From positions 27,718 through 61,734 of the forward strand of contig NVUL01000005.1 of the NCBI GenBank assembly GCA_002401885.1: a stretch of DNA of 34,017 bases. The letters are read 5' to 3'. The stretch is from SAR86 cluster bacterium (GTDB taxonomy: Bacteria; Pseudomonadota; Gammaproteobacteria; Pseudomonadales; Pseudohongiellaceae). Shown here piece by piece: positions 1-8,590 of the stretch. How positions within the stretch are numbered: the first letter of the stretch is position 1; each line of letters begins with the position of its first letter. The translations under genes and the position numbers were made by a program. The notes under the pieces are model-generated. The model worked only from the letters and a program-made list of their open reading frames with translations. It made no database searches and was not told the origin of the DNA.

Positions 1-1562
1 AACAGATCGGACTCTTCACCGGGTATCAGTCGCAGAGCAAAACAAGCCTTGTGCGAAGAGATATACATCTTGCCTGTCTCAGGATCTGCCACAGCGGGTG
101 CGGTGATATTTGCACCACCGGCGCCGCCAGGACAGTTCATCGCGGCGTATTTGCCCATTGGATTGTCGGCATGAATGGGTGGGTTAAACAAAGGCCCCAT
201 TACATAGTCTTCCATTACCTCCAAGGCCTCCGCTCGCAGTGCTGGAGTGAAGTCGATCAGATCGTCTTCGGTAATTCCCTGCATATCGAATGGTGCCGGA
301 CGTGTCACGTGCGGCTGAGTAGGTGAAAGTACTTCGCCTGGCACGATCGAAGGAGGCACGGGGCGATCCACGATTGGCCAGATTGGTTCGCCGGTCACGC
401 GATTGAAGGCGTAGACCCATGACTGCTTCGTTGCCTGCATAACTGCCGGCACTAGTCCCTGACCTGGCACATTTAGATCGAGAAGAACCGGCGCAGTTGG
501 GTTGTCGAAGTTCCAAATTTCATGTTTTACCATTTGGAAATGCCAAGCACGCTCGCCAGTTCGCGTATCTAATGCTATCAAGGCGGCACCGTACAGATTG
601 TCACCCGGGCGGAAGCCACCGTAGTAATCGATAGTGGCGCTATTCGTTGGGATGTACACCAGATTATTTTCTGGGTCAGCTGAAAGTGGAGCCCAGGAAG
701 AGACATCACCGGTCCACTCCCACGCATCATTTTCCCAGGTTTCGTGACCGTACTCGCCCGGCTTGGGAATCACATTGAATTTCCATTTGAAGGCACCGGT
801 GCGGGCATCGTAGGCCAAGATATCGCCCGGTACATTTTCGATGCGTGCCTGATGATAGCCCTGCTCAGCCGAGTTACCGACTATGATTGTGTCATTCACA
901 ACAATCGGTGGCGAAGACGAAGTGATATAACCTGTTTCCAGAGGAATGCCTTCATAGGGATCGTAGGGATGGCCTAGGTCAGCTAAAAGATCGACAATAC
1001 CAGACTGGGGGAATCCGTCGATCGGTACTGGTTTACCAAAGCCTTCGAGAGGAATACCCGTATTGGCATCTAGCGCTGTCAGGAAGAAACCAGGAGAGAC
1101 TATATAGACTACATCTCTTCCGTCAATGTTGGCATAGCCCACACCCTTGCCGTAATCTCCGCGCATCGAATACTCGGCGCGAGGTGTATCAGGCTCACGG
1201 TAGGACCAGATTGTTTCACCGGTTTTAGGATCTAAAGCAACAACATAGCGCTTGTTGCCTGCTACTGTAATCAGCTTGCCACCGATCAGTGATGGTGTTG
1301 AACGACCGCTGATAGCGCCGAAGCTCGCGCCGTCCCATTCCCAAGCCACTTCAAGGTCTGTGAAATTCTCAGGCGTGATCTCTGCGGCAGGCGTATAGCG
1401 TGTATGTCCAAAGTCGCCACCCAATGTGTACCACTCAGTCGGATCCTCATTGAACAAAGGAATATCCTGAGCGTTTAGAAAACTTGAAGAACACAGCAAC
1501 AGACCCACGGTAGCGCAAGTGCGCCAGGTCAGATTTGGTCTCCTCGTAGTTGGAGCTAGCAT
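1..1562 (-). CDS. PQQ-dependent dehydrogenase, glucose dehydrogenase-like, 3' end missing
   Basis: An open frame runs from an ATG at 1562 to the left window edge, giving 520 residues without a stop. Residues 1-31 look like a signal peptide ending FLNAQ, so the enzyme should be periplasmic. The rest shows beta-propeller blades of the quinoprotein type, with repeated A.DP.TGE..W motifs, for example [11 protein letters not shown] near 109-119 and [11 protein letters not shown] near 250-260. The stretch [20 protein letters not shown] (391-410) is typical of the membrane glucose dehydrogenase/quinate dehydrogenase branch. Such enzymes oxidise sugars or polyols and pass electrons to quinone or cytochrome. 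There is no N-terminal five-helix membrane domain, unlike E. coli Gcd. The motif that carries the catalytic Asp in relatives reads HEIWNFD here, with Asn351 at that place and Asp at 353. Substrate cannot be named. It is divergent from the gntR-ABC operon. Confidence 0.85.
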   Translation of the reverse strand, partial: MLAPTTRRPNLTWRTCATVGLLLCSSSFLNAQDIPLFNEDPTEWYTLGGDFGHTRYTPAAEITPENFTDLEVAWEWDGASFGAISGRSTPSLIGGKLITVAGNKRYVVALDPKTGETIWSYREPDTPRAEYSMRGDYGKGVGYANIDGRDVVYIVSPGFFLTALDANTGIPLEGFGKPVPIDGFPQSGIVDLLADLGHPYDPYEGIPLETGYITSSSPPIVVNDTIIVGNSAEQGYHQARIENVPGDILAYDARTGAFKWKFNVIPKPGEYGHETWENDAWEWTGDVSSWAPLSADPENNLVYIPTNSATIDYYGGFRPGDNLYGAALIALDTRTGERAWHFQMVKHEIWNFDNPTAPVLLDLNVPGQGLVPAVMQATKQSWVYAFNRVTGEPIWPIVDRPVPPSIVPGEVLSPTQPHVTRPAPFDMQGITEDDLIDFTPALRAEALEVMEDYVMGPLFNPPIHADNPMGKYAAMNCPGGAGGANITAPAVADPETGKMYISSHKACFALRLIPGEESDL

Positions 1563-1768
1563 AGTTATCTCTCTCTAATTATGAAGTGCTTCGCACCAAA
1601 CCATTTGACCCGCTTTTAGCAGCGGCTAGGCCAGCACCAAGATTGGTAAAACTGAATTTAACCGACTAAAGCTAGCAAGAAATCAGCTCCCGAACCACGG
1701 TTTTTTAGCGGATCACGTCGAATCTAAAGGGCTTTGCGGTCAATCGCGGAAGAATTGCTTGTGATTGC

Positions 1769-1796
1769 TTGACATTTTTTCATATTGTATCAGAAT
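1769..1796 (+). promoter_or_regulatory. Probable sigma-70 promoter of the gntR-ABC operon
   Basis: A perfect TTGACA at 1769-1774 is followed after 16 bp by CAGAAT at 1791-1796, which matches four of six bases of the -10 consensus. Transcription would start near 1803, leaving a short leader before the ATG at 1833. Assigned by eye from spacing and consensus. Confidence 0.5.
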
Positions 1797-1805
1797 ACCC
1801 GTACA
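1786..1805. promoter_or_regulatory. Candidate operator for the YtrA-type regulator
   Basis: TGTA at 1786-1789 and TACA at 1802-1805 form an inverted pair 12 bp apart. Inside lies a second pair, GTAT at 1787-1790 and ATAC at 1795-1798. The site covers the proposed -10 box, so binding would block the promoter. YtrA-type GntR proteins usually repress their own ABC operon from such spaced dyads. The half sites are short, so chance is possible. Confidence 0.35.
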
Positions 1806-1832
1806 GTTTTAGAGGAAGTCCATCGCTACATC

Positions 1833-2255
1833 ATGAATATAACGATCAATACCAAAGATGGCGTCCCGATCTACCGGCAGATAGCGAATCAGATTCGCTA
1901 CATGGTGGCGTCAAACCTGCTGCGCTCTGGCGACGAGATTTCACCAGTGCGGACACTCGCGCTGGCAATAAATGTAACGCCAAACACCGTTGTTAAGGCC
2001 TACGACGAACTGCAAGCAGCTGGCGTGATATTCAAGCGCCGCGGTGCAGGCACTTATATTTCCGATGAGCAATCGCCTCTTGCGGACCGCGAGCGCAGAC
2101 GCATCATCGAAGCCAGAATCGACACCCTTCTGGCAGAGGCTCATCAACTCGATTTCAACGCCCAAGACCTGCTTGAATTAGTAAGAGACAGACAAACGCA
2201 ACTTGGCGAGAGAAAACAGGCGCAGAACACCGTATCGGAGAAGATTGATGACTGA
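1833..2255 (+). CDS. GntR family transcriptional regulator, YtrA type
   Basis: This 140-residue protein has an N-terminal winged helix (about residues 5-75). It contains PIYRQIANQIRYMVAS, then a recognition helix region with the family motif S.VRTLA...NVTPNTV.KAYDEL, and ends in a short helical tail. The small C-terminal part without a ligand-binding FadR or HutC domain fits the YtrA subfamily, which normally controls neighbouring ABC transporter genes. The ATG at 1833 was chosen because family members start a few residues before the PIYRQI motif and AGAGGAAG lies upstream at 1811-1818. A TTG at 1785 in the same frame falls inside the promoter. The last bases overlap the start of the ABC ATPase gene (ATGACTGA), so the two are translationally coupled. 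Effector is unknown; cell-envelope stress or antibiotics are typical for the subfamily. Confidence 0.88.
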   Translation: MNITINTKDGVPIYRQIANQIRYMVASNLLRSGDEISPVRTLALAINVTPNTVVKAYDELQAAGVIFKRRGAGTYISDEQSPLADRERRRIIEARIDTLLAEAHQLDFNAQDLLELVRDRQTQLGERKQAQNTVSEKIDD

Positions 2256-3171
2256 ATTAGTAGTCGAAGTTAATAATTTATCACGCAACTTTGGCAAGAC
2301 CGACGCCCTAGACTGCGTCGACTTTAAGGCAAGCAGAGGCAAGGTCTATGGACTAGTAGGTGCCAACGGTGCTGGCAAGACCACTCTCATCAAACATTTG
2401 TTAGGGCTGTTACGTGCGAAATCGGGAAGCGTGAGAATCTTTGGCGAAGATCCGGTACGCAATCCGGAGGGAGTATTAAAGCGAATAGGCTATCTATCCG
2501 AGGACCGCGACATTCCAGAGTGGATGTCAATCGATGAGTTAATGCGCTACACCAGCGCTTACCATTCTACTTGGGATCAGAGCTATGCCGCCGAACTACT
2601 ACGCACGTTTTCCCTGGATCCAGCCAAAAAAATTAAGACACTTTCTCGAGGTATGCGGGCACAAGTTGCGCTTATAAGTGCAGTTGCGCACCGACCCGAC
2701 TTACTTATTCTCGATGAACCCTCCAGCGGTCTGGATGCTGTCGTTAGAAAAGATATTCTCAATGCAGTCGTACGCACCATTTCCGAAGAAGGCCGAACTG
2801 TGATTTTTTCCTCCCATCTGTTGGAGGAGGTGGAAAGGCTTTCAGACCATGTGACAATGATTCACGAGGGGAAAATAACCCTAGATAGTTCCTTAGAACT
2901 TATCAATAACAATCATCATTGTTCCTCGATTAGTTTTGCAGACCTACAAAATTCGCCACCGATACTAGAAGGCGTGGTGGAAATCTCAGGTGAGGGAAGA
3001 TCCTTCAGCGTTGTCCATCAAGGCTCTATTGATGCTTTTCAAGATGCCGTTAGAAAAATAGGCGGCGAAATCCTCAAATCACGTCACGCAACTTTGGAAG
3101 AAGTTTTCGTCTCGAGGGTAGGTCGCCCAGACATTGCTGAATTGGGTCAGGTCAAGGAAAATACAAAATGA
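2248..3171 (+). CDS. ABC transporter ATP-binding protein
   Basis: The product (307 residues) is a cytoplasmic ABC ATPase that should energise the permease encoded next. Visible motifs are Walker A GANGAGKTT (38-46), signature LSRGM (132-136, a variant of LSGGQ), Walker B LLILDE (152-157) followed by the D-loop SSGLD, and the switch histidine at 190. A tail of about 100 residues after the nucleotide-binding domain ends with LEEVFVSRVGR, common in the DrrA/CcmA-type exporters of the ABC-2 class. The ATG at 2248 has GGAG at 2237-2240 and overlaps the stop of the gntR gene by 8 bp. A longer frame opening at 2203 would add 15 arginine-rich residues lying inside gntR and is less likely. The substrate cannot be inferred. 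Confidence 0.9.
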   Translation: MTELVVEVNNLSRNFGKTDALDCVDFKASRGKVYGLVGANGAGKTTLIKHLLGLLRAKSGSVRIFGEDPVRNPEGVLKRIGYLSEDRDIPEWMSIDELMRYTSAYHSTWDQSYAAELLRTFSLDPAKKIKTLSRGMRAQVALISAVAHRPDLLILDEPSSGLDAVVRKDILNAVVRTISEEGRTVIFSSHLLEEVERLSDHVTMIHEGKITLDSSLELINNNHHCSSISFADLQNSPPILEGVVEISGEGRSFSVVHQGSIDAFQDAVRKIGGEILKSRHATLEEVFVSRVGRPDIAELGQVKENTK

Positions 3172-4883
3172 GAAACCCCAGCCAAGCGCTCGCATGGAGC
3201 GCATTTAGTCTGAGCTGGCCTGCATTGCTCACGCAGATTGCGGGCGTGGTTAGCGTTATATTCCTAATTGATCTTGCATTGGATTCAGGCGAAGACACGC
3301 TTGGTCTATTCAAAGCAGCTGACTTTGTTCTTCTAGTCGGTTTAGTGTTTATTTACTCAGTAACCATACACAAGAGCCACAGCGTCGCTCGCACTCGGTC
3401 CTCACTCGGCTTTCCTTATCGAACAGAGTTCTCGCTACCTGTGTCGACGCAGACTCTTTTGCTGACGCCCCTTTTGTTCTTCTGCGTGCTTACACAGATA
3501 GCAGTATTCGTCCCCGGAATTATCGTTAACCTTTTCTATTTCAACACCGAAATATCCGTCATTTCCATCAGTTTCATGATTTTTCAATTCACTATTCTGA
3601 CTCTGATGTTGAGCTGGTGGACGGAAAATGGGATCGCCAGCGTAGCAGGCTGGCTGCTCGTACTTACTCTCTACCTAAATGGACTGTTAATGCCTGAGTT
3701 TGGTCGAGTTGAAGATACTTGGGTCTTCATTGCCGCAAACCCCTCTGATTATTTTGTCGCTTTATTTTTTACCGCAGCCCTTTTGCTAGTCACTTATTTT
3801 GGCGTCAAGCAGCAGCGCAGCGGTGAGACTCTTATCGAATTTGGTAAGAGCGTGTTCAACACCACAGAACAAGGCGCCATCAGAGAAAGCCTGCCCCTGC
3901 CTATAACTGACTGCCCGACTCACTCCTCCATAGCGGCTGAGTTTTGGAAGGAACGTCAACTCCACGGAGGATATAGCGCATTGTTTGCTGGGCTAATAGG
4001 CACGGCCATTACTATAGCTATCTTAGCTATTATCAATTTCACCCTGCCAGAGGAGGCCAATCCTAACATCGAGAATGCTTGGTTTTTCCCTTTAGCTATC
4101 TACGGGTCTATGTGTGTTGGCTTAACCATTTACATGTATGGAGTACGCTATAAGAATGGCGCGATGAATGTGAGCCTGCACGATAGGACCACTCCACTTA
4201 GCACGGCCTGGCTCGCGCTCATTCGTACTGGAGTTTCTCTTTGCAGCTCGCTGCTCGCCGGCATGGTCATGGTAATAGCCATTTGGATACTAGGGCCCTT
4301 TTTGATCAGTAATTTCGAAATTATGCAAAACCACTTCTTGGAGTCTGTCAGTATCTTTTCCGGATTGAGTATCCTAGGCATGCTGTTCAGAGTTTGTATA
4401 TTACTTGTGGTCTTTCTTACAGCCCTGCTGCTGCTCGCCACATTCTTCACGTGGTCAATGTTGTACAGCAGACCCACAGCAATTGTAGTAGCGATAGTTC
4501 CTGCCTATATTTTCCTATGGGCTATCGTACTTATGGTGATCTACGGTGACGGAGACGCAGCTGCACATAGCCATGCTGTTAGCAGGGTATTCGCTAATCA
4601 TCTTTGGATACTGGTCTTGTTAATTCCAGTCTCTCTGGTAATCATGATGAGACACCTACTGCACAACTGCGTGCTTACACAAACACAGATGATCACCTTA
4701 TCGGGAATAGGAGTCGTGTTCGTGGGATTGAATTTCGCGTGGCTGTTTGGTGCGAACAATTATGACTTGCTGGCTCGCGACATCTGGATAGTACAACTGA
4801 GCTACTTGGTCATGCAGGGACTACTACCGCTGCTTGCCGCAGTGCTAGCTCTGTGGACCAGCAATAGAATTCGACATGGCTAG
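3168..4883 (+). CDS. ABC-2 type permease, large multi-pass membrane protein
   Basis: This 571-residue protein is almost entirely hydrophobic, with roughly thirteen or fourteen membrane segments by eye. Examples are near 13-38, 96-125, 130-150, 195-213 and 272-292, followed by a dense series to the C-terminus. A hydrophilic stretch near 214-265 separates two halves. A segment RTRSSLGFPYRTEFSLPVST (76-95) resembles the loop after the second helix in permeases that pair with YtrA-regulated ATPases. It overlaps the ATPase gene by four bases (ATGA), so it is the obvious membrane partner. It is larger than the usual ABC-2 permease of 250-400 residues and may hold two permease-like halves in one chain. 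The function is inferred mainly from position and hydrophobicity. Confidence 0.75.
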   Translation: MRNPSQALAWSAFSLSWPALLTQIAGVVSVIFLIDLALDSGEDTLGLFKAADFVLLVGLVFIYSVTIHKSHSVARTRSSLGFPYRTEFSLPVSTQTLLLTPLLFFCVLTQIAVFVPGIIVNLFYFNTEISVISISFMIFQFTILTLMLSWWTENGIASVAGWLLVLTLYLNGLLMPEFGRVEDTWVFIAANPSDYFVALFFTAALLLVTYFGVKQQRSGETLIEFGKSVFNTTEQGAIRESLPLPITDCPTHSSIAAEFWKERQLHGGYSALFAGLIGTAITIAILAIINFTLPEEANPNIENAWFFPLAIYGSMCVGLTIYMYGVRYKNGAMNVSLHDRTTPLSTAWLALIRTGVSLCSSLLAGMVMVIAIWILGPFLISNFEIMQNHFLESVSIFSGLSILGMLFRVCILLVVFLTALLLLATFFTWSMLYSRPTAIVVAIVPAYIFLWAIVLMVIYGDGDAAAHSHAVSRVFANHLWILVLLIPVSLVIMMRHLLHNCVLTQTQMITLSGIGVVFVGLNFAWLFGANNYDLLARDIWIVQLSYLVMQGLLPLLAAVLALWTSNRIRHG

Positions 4884-4964
4884 CCGTATTCCTGTACCAA
4901 TCGCGTATCAGCATCCTATAAACGGTGAGGAAAGTATCCAGTTAAATGCTTCTGGACAACGCGC

Positions 4965-5894
4965 CTAATAGGCTAACCACTCAATAAAATCGATTGTCGA
5001 TTTTATTAACTTCGCCCTAGGCGTTTCTAAGAGTGCAGCATGATCGCCACCGGGCAAGATCACCCATTGTTTGTTGGGGTTCGAAATCTTCGTGAAAAAG
5101 CGCGCGTGTGCATCGGTATCTGCCAATGGATCAAACTCTGCCTGAAGCAGCAGCGTCGGCAGGATAAGCGCCTCACCATCGAGCGCATTCCACTGATGCT
5201 GCTGATTCCAATCCGCTCTAATAGGGTCTGCCTTGAGGGCAGCGGCTACATAGGTATCTATCGCATGCTGAGAAATAGAACCGGGCACGATGAAATCAGA
5301 TGCAGCTGCCGCTCTAGTAGTCGGCCTGGCTGAAGGCTCAGTCTGACTATTGCTGTGAGGAATTTCCGCATCGGGATCCGTTGGATAACCGAACAGAGTT
5401 ACGCTCACGATAGCCTCTGGATATCTTTGAGCCGTGAGTTGCGCAATCATAGAGCCGTAGGACCAGCCCCAGACGTGGGTAGCTTCGCCGTTTCTTGCGC
5501 GCAACCAGTCTAGGACTATCGATAGATCCTGCGCGGCCCGATCTGGTGTGTTCCAGCCGCTGCTATCTCTGGGAGTCTCACCATAGCCCCTAGCATCGAG
5601 AGCCCAGACGCTGTAGCCCATGTCATTAAAGCCATCCATCAGGGAAAGGTCTTCTCCTGATACCTGCAGATCGAAGTCAGGAATAGAGCTCCAGGTACGG
5701 CCGTGATGCAGGAGAATATGACCCTTCGGCTGTGCAACCGATTTCTCCCATAGCGCCATTGGGTGACCATCTGCCAAGACAGTGTGCTGAATTGCGCTGG
5801 TCTGTGCTAGCGTCGACGACATTAACAACGACAAGGCAGCAAGAACCGCGAATTGGGAAATCAGATACTTGGCAGGACTGGCTTTTAATTCCAC
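4965..5894 (-). CDS. Exported alpha/beta hydrolase
   Basis: The 309-residue product carries a signal peptide (about 1-30, ending STLAQ). An alpha/beta hydrolase fold follows, with oxyanion region HHGRTWSS (63-70), nucleophile elbow GWSYGS (Ser145), probable acid Asp255 in QAEFDPLAD, and base His285 in GGDHAALL. The full triad suggests an active esterase, lactonase or lipase-like enzyme in the periplasm. The start is a GTG at 5894. An AGGA overlapping the stop codon of the PQQ dehydrogenase gene (TAGGA) serves as ribosome binding site, and the gap between the two genes is only 9 bp. This makes it the third gene of the cytochrome-dehydrogenase operon. A role in releasing the alcohol substrate from an ester, or opening a lactone product, is possible but only inferred from position. 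Confidence 0.85.
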   Translation of the reverse strand: MELKASPAKYLISQFAVLAALSLLMSSTLAQTSAIQHTVLADGHPMALWEKSVAQPKGHILLHHGRTWSSIPDFDLQVSGEDLSLMDGFNDMGYSVWALDARGYGETPRDSSGWNTPDRAAQDLSIVLDWLRARNGEATHVWGWSYGSMIAQLTAQRYPEAIVSVTLFGYPTDPDAEIPHSNSQTEPSARPTTRAAAASDFIVPGSISQHAIDTYVAAALKADPIRADWNQQHQWNALDGEALILPTLLLQAEFDPLADTDAHARFFTKISNPNKQWVILPGGDHAALLETPRAKLIKSTIDFIEWLAY

Positions 5895-5903
5895 AGGAGC
5901 TTC

Positions 5904-7562
5904 CTAGTTGGGCAATGCGAAAGTAGACAAGGCATGTCCAGAAATTACAGAGACATATTGAACGCCATCGACACTGAAAGTCACCGGTGCCATAACGATC
6001 TGACCGCCCAGGTTGACGTTCCAAAGCAAATCGCCGCTACGCGCATCGATCGCATGAAAATAGCCTTCGCGCCCGCCAGTGAACAATAAATCTGACGCAG
6101 TCGTTAGCATGCCACTGTCACTCACATCGAACTGATCATAGGACCAGACCTCTTCACCGGTCTGCGGATCCATCGCCTTCAAGGAGGCGAAGCCAACTTC
6201 GTTGGTCCAGTTGTTAATAGGATTAGTTCTCCCGATGCCGATAGTCGGTGCTCCCGGCGCCGGTGCCAATACCGAAAAACCTCCGCCGAGGAATGCCCTG
6301 CCCGGCTGGTATTCAGATTCTTCCGGACGATAGATCGTCGCATAGTCCTGCCACGCACTAAAATAGAAGAGGCCCGTTCTTGGGCTGAATGACGGCGGGT
6401 ACCAGTTAGTACCACCCTGATTTCCAGGGAAGGTAGGCATGCCTTCCGGTTGCGGTGTTGGAATCGGCCGTCCGTTCTCATCGAGCCCACTAGACCAGTT
6501 CACCGTTACGTAGGGTTTGCCTTCGAGAAATTCGCCCGTCACTCTATCTAGCACATAGAAATAGCCGTTCCGATTTGCCCACATCATGATTTTTCTTGGT
6601 GTGCCGCGCCAGACAATATCAGCCAATACCGGCACCTGCACCGCATCATAGTCGTAGGCGTCGTTCGGCGTGAACTGGAAATACCATTTCAACTCGCCGC
6701 TATCGGCATCCAAGGCGATCACAGAGTCCGAGTAGAGATTGTCACCGGGGCGCTGGCCCGCGTTCCAATCTGGTCCGGGATTACCGACACCCCAATAAGT
6801 AAGATTCAGTTTCGGATCAAAAGAGCCGGTAATCCACACGGGTGCGCCTCCGTGCTCCCAGTCGTCTCCTTCCCAGCTGTCATGGTTCGGCTCGCCAGGT
6901 CCAGGGATAGTGTAGGTCTTCCAGGCCTCTTCGCCGGTTTCAGCGTCGTAGGCCGCAACGTATCCGCGTATGCCGAACTCGCCCCCACCTACGCCGACGA
7001 TGACTTTGTCTTTTATCACTAGCGGCGCCATCGTTACCGAATAGGCGAGATCAACATCACCCACCTCTACATCCCATAATGCGTTGCCAGTTATTCGGTC
7101 GAGCGCGATGAGGCGCGCATCTAGCGTGCCCATGAAAACTTTGTCATCTAATACAGCTACGCCACGATTATTTGCCCCACAACAAATCAGGGCATTCTCT
7201 GCAGGAACGTGCCGATATTTCCAGAAGACTCGCCCGGTTATTGCATCGACCGCCATGACGCTGTTTGGGCGTTCGGTGATATACATGATGCCGTCGACCA
7301 CTATCGGATTCGATTGCCATGCGCCAAAGACCTGATTCTGCAGGGTCCATTGCAATTTAAGGTCAGATACATTCTCCGGCGTAATCTGATCTAGTTGACT
7401 ATAACGTTGGCTCTTATAACCGCCATTATAGGTAAGCCAATTTTCCGGCTCGTCTGCCGCATTTAGAATTCGTTCGTAGGGAACTTGCGCGGATGTATTT
7501 GTCGCCGCGAGGCATATACAGAGTGCAATGCCAATTGTTCCAAATTTGTTTACTAATTTCAT
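5904..7562 (-). CDS. PQQ-dependent alcohol dehydrogenase, probably lanthanide type
   Basis: The product (552 residues) is an exported eight-bladed quinoprotein that would oxidise an alcohol in the periplasm. Residues 1-25 form a signal peptide ending NTSAQ. Key sites align with methanol/ethanol dehydrogenases: the vicinal disulfide pair Cys127-Cys128 (LICCGANNRG), metal ligands Glu195 and Asn261 (GVGNPGPDWN), catalytic Asp304, and Arg331 (ANRNGYFYVLDR). Two residues after the catalytic Asp stands Asp306 (TPNDAYDYDAV). Calcium enzymes have Ala, Ser or Thr here, while XoxF/PedH-type lanthanide enzymes have Asp. There is no fused cytochrome domain; a separate cytochrome gene lies directly upstream and overlaps by four bases (ATGA). 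The substrate is not certain. The PQQ synthesis genes must lie elsewhere, as none are in this window. Confidence 0.92.
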   Translation of the reverse strand: MKLVNKFGTIGIALCICLAATNTSAQVPYERILNAADEPENWLTYNGGYKSQRYSQLDQITPENVSDLKLQWTLQNQVFGAWQSNPIVVDGIMYITERPNSVMAVDAITGRVFWKYRHVPAENALICCGANNRGVAVLDDKVFMGTLDARLIALDRITGNALWDVEVGDVDLAYSVTMAPLVIKDKVIVGVGGGEFGIRGYVAAYDAETGEEAWKTYTIPGPGEPNHDSWEGDDWEHGGAPVWITGSFDPKLNLTYWGVGNPGPDWNAGQRPGDNLYSDSVIALDADSGELKWYFQFTPNDAYDYDAVQVPVLADIVWRGTPRKIMMWANRNGYFYVLDRVTGEFLEGKPYVTVNWSSGLDENGRPIPTPQPEGMPTFPGNQGGTNWYPPSFSPRTGLFYFSAWQDYATIYRPEESEYQPGRAFLGGGFSVLAPAPGAPTIGIGRTNPINNWTNEVGFASLKAMDPQTGEEVWSYDQFDVSDSGMLTTASDLLFTGGREGYFHAIDARSGDLLWNVNLGGQIVMAPVTFSVDGVQYVSVISGHALSTFALPN

Positions 7563-8368
7563 TCTAAACCTCGCAGGGTAAGCAGGTAGCCAATGACATC
7601 TGCCACTTCATCACTGGACATCGTCGTCGGCTGTTTACTTGGTTCGTCGCTGATCTCGTAGGAAACCAGGTCGGTTTTTTTCAATGACCGGAGCCGTTCC
7701 TGGGAATCAATTATCTGAACGGTATAGGTATCCTCATTGAGTCGTCTGCCAACGATAGTCTCTTCGTTTCGGGTTACGAGCCGAACTGGTCGATTGATCG
7801 GGAGCAGCGCAGTCGCTGGATCAAGTATGTTTCGCTGCAAGGATGCCGGCGTACGAATTGCACCGATGTTACTCAAGTCGGGAGCTGTACGCGGACCTAC
7901 CCCCCTCACTCTATGACAGTCTGCGCATTGACCTTCGCCTTCGAATAACGTCTTCCCGCGAATTGGGTCGCCAATTTTAACTGCCTCTCCCTCGGGATCG
8001 AAGCCGGCGCGAATAAAGGCAATTACTCCATTTAGTTCCTCGGCGCGCAGACTAAAGGCCGGCATACGTCCTTCTCCCGCCCCTTCACCAATAACCTGTC
8101 TTAGGTCGGTGTCGGATTGTACGGTGCGAAATTGTCCGATGCTGAGGTTAATGCCATCCACGAGCGCACCTTGTGGTCCATGGCAGAGTGCACACTGCTG
8201 GGTATACACCTGAGAGCCCGCTTCGACCGCCTCACTCGTATATTGATGGTCGCCAGCCTCCTGCGCCTGTGCCTGATGTGCAGACATCGCGATCAATACG
8301 GAGAAGGCTAGAGCGGGGAGGGTCGAGAGAGTACAGAGACGAGTAATTCTCCAAATTCGAATTTTCAT
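7559..8368 (-). CDS. Exported cytochrome c with two haem-binding motifs
   Basis: This 269-residue protein has a signal peptide (about 1-36, ending AQAQ) and two CxxCH haem sites: CALCH at 59-63 and CADCH at 148-152. The first domain (about 45-125) is a class I cytochrome with a likely axial Met in RMPAF (Met102). The second (about 135-269) contains LVTRNEETIVGRRLNEDTY and ends with EVADVIGYLLTLRG. This resembles the haem-binding domains seen in planctomycete-type dehydrogenase fusions. It is the first gene of the operon and overlaps the PQQ alcohol dehydrogenase, so it is almost certainly the electron acceptor of that enzyme, delivering electrons towards a terminal oxidase. Haem would be attached covalently in the periplasm by the Ccm system. 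Confidence 0.9.
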   Translation of the reverse strand: MKIRIWRITRLCTLSTLPALAFSVLIAMSAHQAQAQEAGDHQYTSEAVEAGSQVYTQQCALCHGPQGALVDGINLSIGQFRTVQSDTDLRQVIGEGAGEGRMPAFSLRAEELNGVIAFIRAGFDPEGEAVKIGDPIRGKTLFEGEGQCADCHRVRGVGPRTAPDLSNIGAIRTPASLQRNILDPATALLPINRPVRLVTRNEETIVGRRLNEDTYTVQIIDSQERLRSLKKTDLVSYEISDEPSKQPTTMSSDEVADVIGYLLTLRGLE

Positions 8369-8590
8369 AGTAGCTTCATCATTATTTTTATCAGAAAGTA
8401 GAGAATAATCTGAATGGCACTGAAGGTCTATGCGAGACTCTTTCGTGGTAACTTCAGCAATTCTACTGGCAGCCAGTCCCGGCCTGCTCAGCTGCGTATC
8501 GATACAACTTATGCCAGTACCGAAACCCTAGTAATGTGTTTGAACCGGTACGGTCGCTATTTGGCTACAAGTCTACTTTTCAGTAACGCT
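8369..8590. other. Gene-free stretch between cytochrome and aminopeptidase genes
   Basis: These 222 bp lie upstream of the cytochrome operon and downstream of the M18 peptidase gene, both read leftwards. They must hold the promoter of the cytochrome operon, and AT-rich sequence is present just before 8369, but no convincing -35/-10 pair or terminator could be assigned by eye. No credible small gene was seen. Confidence 0.4.

Noticed and set aside
744-977. Plus-strand open frames inside the first PQQ dehydrogenase
   Set aside because: They lie antisense to a continuous 520-residue minus-strand frame with clear quinoprotein motifs and have no family features.
2203-2247. Longer N-terminus for the ABC ATPase starting at 2203
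   Set aside because: The added residues are arginine-rich, lie inside gntR coding sequence, and the ATG at 2248 has a well-placed GGAG.
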